Assembly (NCBI GenBank): GCA_002077045.2
Contig: KZ111154.1
Coordinates: 377,353 to 427,177, forward strand
Reading direction: 5' to 3'
From: Rachicladosporium sp. CCFEE 5018
Taxonomy: Eukaryota; Ascomycota; Dothideomycetes; Cladosporiales; Cladosporiaceae
DNA length: 49,825 nucleotides
Shown: positions 1 through 8,583 of the stretch, piece by piece
Layout: each line of letters opens with the position of its first letter
Numbering within the stretch: position 1 is the stretch's first letter
Program-made: the position numbers and the translations under genes
Notes under the pieces: generated by a model
The model's input: the letters and a program-made list of their open reading frames with translations, nothing else
The model's database searches: none
Told to the model about the DNA's origin: nothing

Positions 1-1551
1 GCAGAGCCTCATCCGAGGGTCCAAGTAGCACCTCTCGCGGGAAGTGAGACATTTGATGCGCTCCTGCGCCCTTGAACTAGGCGCAGGGGAGTCTACCATG
101 GCTTGGCGAGCTCGTAGATTGCAGCGACATACCGGTGAGCGGGAACTAGCGAACCAGATCGCCCGTAGTGCGAGTTGCTCCAGGATTGTCCATCGGGTTG
201 CGTGCTGATCGACATTAGATGGCGTTGGTGGAAGCGGCTGGGCGGGTTATACAAGCGCGTGCGCTCACTAATGTTGATTTGACGAAGCTACTACCATGCT
301 CATGCACTTGTCATCTGCAAGAGGCCGCAGTGGTGCTACAAAATCTGCCTTTACTTAGACGCATCGGGCGTGATGGAAGACGTCCATTGGACGCCACGAC
401 ATGCGACTCTAGCGAGACGGCACACGTTCCTGGGGAATTGTATATGCAGATGCGGCCGAAGCTCCAGGGACATTGCCTTCTTCGGGCTATCGTAGTGAGG
501 TACGACTGCATCGGGCGTCCAGGTTCTATGCAACAGCTCGACATGGCCGCGGAGAAAGCGTCAGTAACTTCCAGACAATGCCAAATCTGCTCTCCGATCG
601 ATCACAGCGCTGGCGGCGCCATTACTGCCACGAAGCATGCGCGTCAGGCACATTCCATTGCCGCAGTCCGTTCTCGTGGTGGCAGAGTCAAGATCGCGGG
701 GGCGGAGTCGATGCAGCTCAATCGAGTCGCACAGAACAAAGAGGCGTCGTTCAAAAGCAAGTCTTGCCGCGGCACGAGGCACGAGGCTTCGGGGCGACAG
801 GGAGGGCGATCTCCCGAGATGCAGCCAGCGCCCAGATCGACAGGTCCGCGAGTCATCCTTTGCATCGGCATTGCCAAGGTTGTTGCCGGTACTATGCGAT
901 GCCGTATGATCCTTCGACCATAGAGATAGTCCTGCCTCACCATGCTATCATATGCTGGACGGCTTCAGTGCATCTGCTCGTCTAGCACGTAGCATCGCAT
1001 AGAAAAGGCATCGCCTGGCCTGCGGAGTGCTCGAGGCATCGCCTTGCCTCGCTCGGACCTGGCTTAGGAGGCCGCTGGAGAAGCTCGTGAGGCGCCGAAG
1101 CGTCGAGATGGTGAGAATATGTAGTTGGTGAAGTACTCCCGCCGCAGTCGACAAGGGTGTCGCTGCTGGCGTCAGTAGACCTCTGGTCACCATGGCTTCG
1201 ACGTCTGATTCCGGGGCCTTCAACGGCGGGAGGCTCATTCAGAAGACTCGGAGACCCATCCGGACAAGCCAAGCCTACAGACACGCATTACTCTCCATGC
1301 ATACCACAGCGAGTAGATTCCGACCAACATTGCACAGTCATCTTCGCGTCACCAAACCCTAAACTCATCCAAGCTTCACCCGAACTAACCAAGCGTTCCA
1401 GGTTTCGATCGGGTACTGGCAACGGTTTTCCTCACTTTCACTTGGCAGCCAGGCTCATGACGCGCGCGTAGAGCTACGAAGGTAGATAGAATTCGCAGTA
1501 AGTCCATCACGAGTAGGTCTTCCAATTCCTCTTCGTCACCACATCATAACG
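1..1551. other. Intergenic region, copy A left flank
   Basis: I see no supportable gene here. Open frames exist on both strands, but comparison with copy B shows non-triplet indels (a 1-bp indel near 240 and a 10-bp indel near 730) that break them. The last 150 bases upstream of the phosphatase start are pyrimidine-rich and are a plausible core promoter. Nearly identical to 34953-36494. Confidence 0.7.
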
Positions 1552-2931
1552 ATGCTACTCCTCGCCCTCGCCCTGCCGCTCGCCTTTGCGCAAAACCAAC
1601 AGCCATTATACTTAACATACACCTTCAACCCACTCGAACATCTCGCCGGTATAGCGCCATACTTCGAGCCAGCCGACCCTCCACGCAGTCCCTCGCCTCC
1701 CCAAGGATGTAAAGTGACGAAAGCCGCATACTTGGTCCGCCACGCTGCGATCAATGCGAACGACTTCGACTACGAGTCCTACCTCGAACCCTTCACCCAA
1801 AAGCTGGGGAACACGAGCCAGAAATGGAGCAACACCTCAGACCTCTCCTTCCTCGCCACATGGTTCCCACCCGCGGTCGAGGAAGAAGAAATGCTGACGC
1901 GTACCGGTCGTCTTGAAGCCTCTCAGCTTGCTGTGCAACTGTCCTACCGCTACCCTGATCTCCGTCTTCCGAGCACAGTCTGGGCCAGCAGCGCCGAGAG
2001 GACAGTTGCCAGTGCCAAAGGCTTCATTCGTGGCATCGAGCTCGAGGATAACACCATCAATCTCACGACAATCTACGAAGGCAAGGAAGCAGGCGCCAAC
2101 AGTCTCATACCGTACAGCTCGTGTCCTGCCTATCATGGCTCGATGGGCGCTGAGCAAAGTCAGGCTTACGTCAAGGTCTTCACTGCTCCCATCCTGGCGC
2201 GATTCAAGGCATACGCTCCAAATTTCAACTGGACTTCCTCAGATGTAATTGGAATGTTGGAGTACTGCGGCTACGAGACCGTCATTCGCGGTTCTTCACC
2301 GTTTTGCTCTGGCGACTTATTCACTCCCGATGAGTGGCTGCAGTTCGAGTACAGCCAGGACATCATGTACTACCAGAACGTAGGATACGGGCATCAAGAG
2401 TTTACTGGCGCCGTCGGTTTGCCCTGGGTGAACGCAACTGTGAATCTGCTGTCCTCGGAGAGCTCGGAAGAAGACATGTATGTCTCTTTCACTCACCGCG
2501 AACTACCACCCATGGTCCTTGTAGCCCTCGGACTATTCAACAACTCTGCTCTCACCGGCGCGAACCTCCCAAATGCCACCATGCCGCTCGACAGAGTGAA
2601 CCACCACCGCACCTGGATCTCGAGCTACATCCTGCCGTTCTTGACGAACATCGCGATCGAGAAGATGAACTGCTCCGCCAGCTTCGGATTCGAGAACGCT
2701 ACGGATCCGACGTACTATCGCGTGCTGGTGAATCGCAGCCCACAGACTCTTCCGTCATGTTACGATGGGCCTGCAGAGAGCTGCTCGGCGAAGGGGATGG
2801 AGACTTTCCTGCGGGGCAGGACTGAGGTCGTGGGAGAGTACTCGGAGAGGTGCGGAGTGGACTATAGTAACAGCACGGATGTGCTGAGTATCTATACTGC
2901 TAACGTGACGGGGAAGGCTGTGGGTAGATAG
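1552..2931 (+). CDS. Secreted histidine-phosphatase-superfamily protein, copy A
   Basis: A single-exon gene of 459 residues. The N-terminus is a clear signal peptide (hydrophobic to about residue 14, AFA-Q cleavage-like site), and there are many N-glycosylation sequons, so the protein is probably secreted or in the wall. The phosphohistidine motif appears as LVRHAAINAND (about residues 62-72), i.e. RHA in place of the RHG of classic acid phosphatases and phytases. A second conserved block, SFTHRELPP near residue 325, sits where branch-2 enzymes carry the HD proton donor, here HRE. I recall fungal phosphoglycerate-mutase-like proteins with an RHA motif, so this is probably a normal subfamily rather than decay, but substrate and activity are uncertain. 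Residues about 222-342 lie in a diverged patch relative to copy B. The paralogue at 36495 lacks two residues near position 25. Confidence 0.85.
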   Translation: MLLLALALPLAFAQNQQPLYLTYTFNPLEHLAGIAPYFEPADPPRSPSPPQGCKVTKAAYLVRHAAINANDFDYESYLEPFTQKLGNTSQKWSNTSDLSFLATWFPPAVEEEEMLTRTGRLEASQLAVQLSYRYPDLRLPSTVWASSAERTVASAKGFIRGIELEDNTINLTTIYEGKEAGANSLIPYSSCPAYHGSMGAEQSQAYVKVFTAPILARFKAYAPNFNWTSSDVIGMLEYCGYETVIRGSSPFCSGDLFTPDEWLQFEYSQDIMYYQNVGYGHQEFTGAVGLPWVNATVNLLSSESSEEDMYVSFTHRELPPMVLVALGLFNNSALTGANLPNATMPLDRVNHHRTWISSYILPFLTNIAIEKMNCSASFGFENATDPTYYRVLVNRSPQTLPSCYDGPAESCSAKGMETFLRGRTEVVGEYSERCGVDYSNSTDVLSIYTANVTGKAVGR

Positions 2932-3152
2932 TCGGAATTGGAGTTTTGGCTGGAATGAACTGATTCGCCATCGGCGCAAAACAATCAACCCTTCCGTCTG
3001 TTCCGCCCATTTACAAGTACACATCACAAGCGAAGTACCTCCCATCCCCGCATGTTCAACACATAAGAGCTGAGCGTGTACTGTACCTCCTGTTACACTT
3101 GTTCACGTTTTGACACTCAAAAGCACACAACAAATCTCCGATCAACTTGACC

Positions 3153-3548
3153 ATGCCTTCCCATCGATCCTCACTCCTCCCCAACATCGCAGCTCTCATC
3201 TCCCTCCTCCCCGTAGCTCTCGGCATAGCCGCCCTCTACTCCCCCCGCACAGCTCTCTCTAACCTTTCCTTTCCACTCCCTGCCTCCCACGAAGCACAAG
3301 CCCTCGCCGAAGCTCTCGTACGCTTCTACAGCGGCCGCAACATTGCCATCGGCTTGACAAACCTGCTGGCCTGGTATGGTGGGCACCGGAACGTGCTGGG
3401 TGGCAACATGATTATTGGAACGGTCGTGGCCGGCGTGGACGGGTGGGCTAGTAGAGTGCTTCTGGGTGCCGGGACGGTGGAATGGGGACATTGGGTATTC
3501 ACGCTTCTAGGGCTGGGACTGGGAGGGGGAATTTTGGGGTGGTGGTGA
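3153..3548 (+). CDS. Small DUF4267-like membrane protein, copy A
   Basis: 131 residues; the first ATG is at 3153, after a CT-rich leader. The sequence has four hydrophobic stretches: an N-terminal helix (about 9-30), a central helix starting near the GRNIAIGL block, a VVAGVDGW segment and a C-terminal glycine-rich helix ending in GWW. This pattern, with conserved Arg-Asn and Asp-Gly-Trp positions, resembles the fungal DUF4267 family of small integral membrane proteins, whose function is unknown. It converges with SPC2, whose stop lies 138 bp downstream. The second half (from about 3290) is clearly more diverged from copy B than the first half or the downstream spacer. Confidence 0.72.
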   Translation: MPSHRSSLLPNIAALISLLPVALGIAALYSPRTALSNLSFPLPASHEAQALAEALVRFYSGRNIAIGLTNLLAWYGGHRNVLGGNMIIGTVVAGVDGWASRVLLGAGTVEWGHWVFTLLGLGLGGGILGWW

Positions 3549-3686
3549 GGTATGGCGTGGCATCTGGGCCGACTTCGAGCTTGAGCATACGGCGAAATCG
3601 CGTCGTTCTCTGGCGGGATCGAGGACGAAAGCCTTGAGATTGGCACGGTGGAATCAGGGAGGGTTCTTTCTGTGGGATGAAGATCA

Positions 3687-4409
3687 TCACTTCCGCTTCG
3701 AGCGCTTGCCACTCTTCCCTTTACCCTCAAACCCGGTACTCTCCACGGTGCCGTTCCCAATATCTTCTAGCACACTGGCTTCAGCTGCAGGCATCTTTGG
3801 CGATGCGAGCTCGTCTCTCTGATCACGCATAGCATTCTTCGCATCTGCATCGCCAATCACACCCACGCTGCTAGCAAGCCACTGCTGGAAAGGCTGCGCT
3901 ACGAAGAAGCCGTCTGCGGTGAACCAGGTTGGGAAGGGAGCTTGGATCTTCCGAGGGTCGGTGGAAGGTGCGTTCGTCGTGATTGTGAGGTAGTATGTGG
4001 GTTCGTGCTTGTTCGTCTTCGAAGCTATCGCGACCTGATGGAAATTGTCAGCTGAAGGTATTTGCGCTATAGAAGTGAACAGTGGACTAACGTGCTTGCC
4101 CGACTTCGTCCCCTCAAACACAAGCCCCTTCTCCACGAAGTACACCCAGTACGAATAGAATCCATTCAATATTGCGTATGCGAAGACAGCCACAGCCGTC
4201 CAGGTCTTCGTTGCCTCCCAGCCAAGCTTGTAGTCCGCTGCGAAGGTTGCAGCAGCAATTATGCACCCTACATAGCCTACTGCGAGCTTGATATCCGTCG
4301 TCTTGTTGTCTTGCTGGAAACCTAACGACCGCATATAATTTCCCAGGGCATCATCGGTGGTGTTCTTAAGGTCCGCGAGATTGTAGGGCGAGATCTTGGA
4401 TTCGGCCAT
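3687..4409 (-). CDS. SPC2: Signal peptidase complex subunit 2, copy A
   Basis: Exons 4409-4092 and 4034-3687 on the minus strand (221 residues), separated by a 57-nt phase-0 intron (4035-4091; GTTAGT donor, GCTGAC branch-like site, CAG acceptor). The protein matches SPC25/SPCS2: a short cytosolic N-terminus, two membrane helices (from the LAVGYVGCIIAA block and the TAVAVFAYAILNGFYSYW block), a conserved YWVYFVEKG segment, and a basic Lys/Arg-rich tail. SPC2 is the non-catalytic subunit linking the ER signal peptidase complex to the translocon. The intron has no in-frame stop, so its retention would add 19 residues; the copy B intron does have one. The gene is divergent from EMC3 across 257 bp. 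Confidence 0.88.
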   Translation of the reverse strand: MAESKISPYNLADLKNTTDDALGNYMRSLGFQQDNKTTDIKLAVGYVGCIIAAATFAADYKLGWEATKTWTAVAVFAYAILNGFYSYWVYFVEKGLVFEGTKSGKHVSPLFTSIAQIPSADNFHQVAIASKTNKHEPTYYLTITTNAPSTDPRKIQAPFPTWFTADGFFVAQPFQQWLASSVGVIGDADAKNAMRDQRDELASPKMPAAEASVLEDIGNGTVESTGFEGKGKSGKRSKRK

Positions 4410-4666
4410 CTTGAGGGATGTGGTGATGAGGTTCGAATAGTCGATCGACGACTATCGCAGAGGGCTTTATAGCATTTTGGGTGGTGTGGTACAATTGAGG
4501 ACATCTGACAGCAGCTCCAGCTGTCACTTTCCTGGGTGAAACATATCAGCCTTGGCATCACTTGAGCCGCATTCGCACGTGAAAGTGATGTTGACTTCAG
4601 ACTTCATGAGTAGCCGTATTCAACAGCACGGCCGACAACAAACCTTCACTCATCACGGCAATCGCG
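4410..4666. promoter_or_regulatory. Shared SPC2/EMC3 divergent promoter, copy A
   Basis: 257 bp between the start codons of two head-to-head genes that both serve ER membrane-protein biogenesis. No clear TATA box is visible. The sequence is nearly identical in copy B (39350-39607), even though the adjacent SPC2 coding sequence is strongly diverged. Co-regulation of the two genes is inference from the arrangement. Confidence 0.6.
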
Positions 4667-5572
4667 ATGGCAGGCCCAGTCGAGCAGCAAATCCATAGAG
4701 ATCCGGCGCTCTTGTACGTTTCTACCGATGCAGCACCAAAGTGCTACCAGCACCACATGACTGACATGTACAATGCAGCTACTGGATCCTCCTCCCTATA
4801 ACGATAGTAATGATCTTGACCGGTATACTGCGACACTACCTCTCAACCCTCCTCACAACAACTCCTAAGAAGCAACCCATCGGCAAACTCCGAGAACAGC
4901 GCTCCCTACTACGGGCCCAGAACCTCCGCCAAAATTACGCTCAGATCTCCCTCCAGTCATTCCTGGCCCGGAAAGAAGCCTTCGTCGTTGGAGCCAAGGA
5001 GGGCAAGTTTCTGGCCGACCCAGATGCCCGAGGGAAAGCGCGACCAAATCCCATGACTGATCCGGCGATGATGGAGGGCATGATGGGTATGATGAAGGGG
5101 AATGTGGCCATGATGGTGCCGCAGAGTTTGATCATGGGTTGGATCAATGCTTTCTTCAGCGGCTATGTCATAAGTATACATTGCCCAACAGACCAAAAAG
5201 TGAGACGGGACACTAACAAACACCCCAGTGAAACTCCCCTTTCCCCTAACTCCCCAATTCAAACAAATGCTGCAAGCTGGCGTTGGCACCCGCGACCTGG
5301 ATGTTCGCTGGGTCTCCTCGCTCTCCTGGTACTTCCTCACGCTCTTCGGCCTACAGCCCGTCTACAACTTCATCCTGGGGAGCAACAACGCAGCGAATCA
5401 AATGCAGCAGCAGATGGCGCAGGCGCAAATGGGCGCGAACCCCATGGGAGGCGCGGAGGACCCGGACAAGATATTTGCAGCTGAGGGGGAGAATTTGGAG
5501 GTCATTGATCATTGGAGTGTGTTGGATGGTGTGGAGGAGAGGTTACTGGCGAGATATGAGGGATTGGTATAG
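4667..5572 (+). CDS. EMC3: ER membrane protein complex subunit 3, copy A
   Basis: Three exons: 4667-4713, 4779-5173 and 5229-5572, giving 261 residues. The first exon is only 47 nt; it is supported because splicing the 65-nt intron restores the conserved start of the first helix (YWILLPITIVMILTGILRHY), which matches the EMC3/TMCO1 family. Intron 2 (55 nt, phase 1) restores the conserved VKLPFPLT-like block (here with Met-Lys). A methionine-rich amphipathic stretch (about residues 100-125) and two later helices follow, as expected for this Oxa1-superfamily insertase core of the EMC, which inserts tail-anchored and multipass proteins into the ER membrane. Copy B is almost identical. Confidence 0.92.
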
Positions 5573-6399
5573 ATATACATGTATAGACAAATTTCTCCAT
5601 GACAAAGGCTATGTCTTGCACATGTCATGCTTGTAGCGGGGCGGGTGGATGTGTACGGCCTACCTTACTGCACGACGGGTCGAGAAGGCGTTGGCTAACA
5701 CTACAGGGCGGGACGCGGATTATCACCGACAATACAATTATCCTCACAAACGGTCAACGAACATCAGCTTCATACATACACCCTCGCTTCTCCGAAAGAT
5801 TGGAACGCTCCTACGCTCCTACCAAGGCAACCACAATAGTGCAGTCTCGATGCAACACACAGGACAGGGCGCCGAGTCTCAGCTCGCAGCTCAATCAGCC
5901 GCAAACGCTCCTTCGGATGCAGTAGCGCACCGTTCCACTTTGGCAGGTGGCATGATAGGAGCATCTCCTACGGCTCAGACATTCGAAGTTGTGGAAGTAC
6001 GACCAGACAGGAGGAGGTCAAGCCAGAGTCTATTCGACCTCGCTACGCGCAACCATCGGACCGTATACCCAGAATCATCGCCAGACGTGGAAGCGATGTG
6101 TCTGTCTTCACTTTGGAGTGGTCAACGTACAACGGCTTTACGAGCGAGCAGTATTGGTTGCCTCATTTACCGGTCTGGGCACCAGCGCATGATGCTGGGC
6201 ACTTGTGCATACTGGGCGGCCTCATGCGAGCGTAATTCGCTTGCGCCATCGAGTCTCGAGAATGGAGATGGGAGATGCCAGCCTTAGACTGCCACACCTC
6301 CTTCCAGGTTTCCAGCTACGCAGCATATAAGCCCATCTGCATCTCATCCGAATCCTTGCGTTTAAGCAGCCGTACACCAAGCTCAAATTACATTACGAC
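5573..6399. other. Intergenic region after EMC3, copy A
   Basis: No gene supported. Open frames on the plus strand (for example from 5649) are broken by substitutions and stops in copy B. A TATA-like run (CATATAAG) at about 6326 lies roughly 75 bp upstream of the acidic-protein start and is conserved in copy B near 41272. Confidence 0.55.
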
Positions 6400-6930
6400 A
6401 TGTCGCGCTCCTACGAAGCCGAGGACGATGACTACGACGACAACGAGCCAAACTACGAGCAGTCCAAAGCTCGTCACGCTGAGTTGCAAGCGGAGGCGGA
6501 AGCAAATTATGCCGAAGACAACACTGATCGCTGGAGCGCAGACGAAGAACGTGCCCACGCCGAGAATTATCGCGATGCCATTGTCCAGTAAGACAAGCTC
6601 ATCTCCTCGGAAAACGCAGGTGTATCGACTGACTGAGCTTCAAGGGAGCGCGAGGACCGCGAAGCCCACACCGCCACGTAACATGACGATGGCGAAGGCG
6701 ACGAGGGCCACGAAGACCGCATCGAGCAGCTGAGTGCGAAAGAACAGCTTGCTAATAATCAGATGGCGCATCTTGATGGGGACTATGAGTATACCGGATC
6801 GATGAGTGATGTTGATCCGGGTTTGCAGGGAGAGCTGCAGCAGGAAAACGAGGATCGTTATGGGTACGCGGCTCCAGAGGACGAGGGGAGCGATATGGAC
6901 CTGGAGGACAGCGATGATGACCGAGCGTAG
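6400..6930 (+). pseudogene. Acidic hydrophilic protein gene, copy A, nonsense in exon 2
   Basis: Exon 1 (6400-6587) encodes an Asp/Glu/Tyr-rich N-terminus. A 57-nt intron (6588-6644, GTAAGA donor, CTGAC branch-like site, AAG acceptor) leads to exon 2, which in copy A meets a TAA about 12 codons in (6679-6681). The same frame then stays open to a TAG at 6928-6930 and reads as a continuous acidic chain ending in an Asp-rich tail. Copy B has Tyr at the position of this stop, so the TAA is a secondary lesion. Intact, the protein would be about 155 residues. I do not recognise the family. If the TAA is real, only a truncated product of about 75 residues can be made. Confidence 0.66.
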
Positions 6931-8583
6931 CGTGTCGGGATTCTGGCTCGGTGACTGGCACCTCATTGATCAGGAGCAGGTAGTCGCCGGTGGTAATGGA
7001 AGGATACAGCGTCGCACTTCGCCTCCAACCTTCCGAGAAAGTCTCTGCAAGTATTGAGCGGCTCCAGACATCCGGTACGCATGAACAGCACAGGAGTGTC
7101 TGACGCCACTACCTCTGGACGCATAGCCGCGTGGCATGAGCACAAGCAGCATGTTCAGTCAGCACGGCTAAGAGGGACGCAGAATCCCAGGCAAGCCAGG
7201 CCAGCACTGCTGTACAGACTTTGGGTCTATTGCGAAACGTCGTGGGCCGAGACTGCGTGCCGGACTGTCGCCTGCAGCCCTACTCTCGTAGCGTGAGATC
7301 CGTTCTGACATAGTGGAACCCATCACTGCCGTCGATGTCACTGGCAGTTGCCAAGCCAAGTCAAGCAATGAGTTTGTTGCTTGGTCCATACATCACCTCG
7401 CTCTAGCATAGAGGATCTCCAGCTTCATGTTCTTGATGGTCGTGTAGGAATAGAGTCGTGTTGTACATACAGGCGACCTTGATGGCAGTCTGCTGTAGTT
7501 GCCCCGTGTTTGCAGAAATCAGCATATTGCCCGGGATGACCAATGAGTCTTCAAGTACTGGCGGGCTAACATGCGTGTATCCCGACTGTGATAATATGCA
7601 AAGGCTGTACGCCTGCATGCGCAAACGGTCAACTTTCGGCCCTATTCTGTCACGAAAACGTGCATCCAGCTGCAGCTGTGATTGGTCGCGATCGCAGAAT
7701 TTCGACTTCACCTTCATCGATGAGATCGTTTCGTGCAGATTATTCGATGCCAAGCGTGTTGGAGGCCTCTCCCGATGAGATCCATGCTGACCTACATCAT
7801 CGAGCAGATTGCCCAGAGCATTGGTGGGAATAGCGCGTTGATCGTTGCATCGCCTGCCAATGGGGCAACCAAAGTGCCGTCACAGCGCCCGGAAGAGGGA
7901 AGGAATCCTGGGACATGCTGTCCGTTACACCTCACGCGAGTCGCTCAAGAGACCACGCGACCAGTCAACAAACGAGAAGGCACCCCGTATCTTGCCAGAG
8001 ACGTTGACAATAAGCGTGTCAAAGCTCGTGTAAGGCAAAGCTTGCACTCAAGGTTCATGGGTCCCGCGCGAGCCCTGCGCAACCTCATGCTCCGCACCAG
8101 TGCCGTCTGATCCAACATTGCAACCCCACCATGAGATCTCTTCCTTGACCATAACACTGTTTCGCACTCAGTGCGTGGTATCTCACACTTGCTTCTTTCT
8201 TTTCTGATGCTAAGCCACCGAACGTACGACCAAGTAACATCCACTCAAGAGCCGTGATTACCACCACGGGTAGCGATCTAGCTGCCGATACAACCGACAA
8301 TTGCTTTGGAGGCTTGATCAGTGAGATCCCGGACGCCCCACGAGCTTAGTAGTAGCCACTCAAGTGCGACTGCCGTAGAACGTGGACTACACGTTGGCGG
8401 CAGCGGTGCGCCCACTTCGCATCCTCCCGCTTGCTGTAGCTATATCAAGTCTAGTTGAGGGTCTCTCGCATCATCTTGCGTTGTTTTACGCATAGAAGGC
8501 ATATACTACCTTCCGAGAGTTCGGATCTCGAGCTTCATCCTTGACTTCGCACCACAGCGACATTCCGGTGACATACGAACACA
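6931..8583. other. Intergenic region upstream of transporter, copy A
   Basis: 1.65 kb with no supportable gene. A minus-strand frame at 7403-7753 also exists in copy B, but amino-acid changes are dense and copy B's N-terminal extension crosses a position where copy A carries a 16-bp insertion (about 7839-7854). Identity with copy B is about 87-93% for 7290-7760 and about 98% for 7760-8370, then falls towards the transporter start. Confidence 0.55.
8379..8395. promoter_or_regulatory. Inverted pair of CACGTT boxes upstream of transporter A
   Basis: AACGTG-gacta-CACGTT, a perfect 6-bp inverted repeat with a 5-bp spacer, about 190 bp upstream of the start codon. CACGTT/CACGTG is the core bound by the bHLH phosphate-starvation regulators Pho4 (yeast) and NUC-1/PalcA (filamentous fungi). 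In copy B the boxes and the spacer length are kept while the spacer bases change (aacca). Regulation by phosphate starvation is inference. Confidence 0.55.

Noticed and set aside
219..923. 234-residue plus-strand open frame at the left edge
   Set aside because: Copy B carries a 10-bp deletion and a 1-bp indel that break the frame, while overall identity is about 98%; no protein features are seen.
4431..4445. GGTTCGAA resembling a tRNA T-loop
   Set aside because: No matching stems on either side, and it lies in the SPC2/EMC3 promoter.
5649..6287. 212-residue plus-strand open frame after EMC3
   Set aside because: The counterpart in copy B ends early at a stop, and changes do not favour synonymous sites.
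7403..7753. Minus-strand frame kept open in both copies (also 42345-42842)
   Set aside because: Amino-acid changes are dense, the copy B extension is not conserved because copy A has a 16-bp insertion there, and no domain is visible. It could still be a fast-evolving gene, but I cannot support it.
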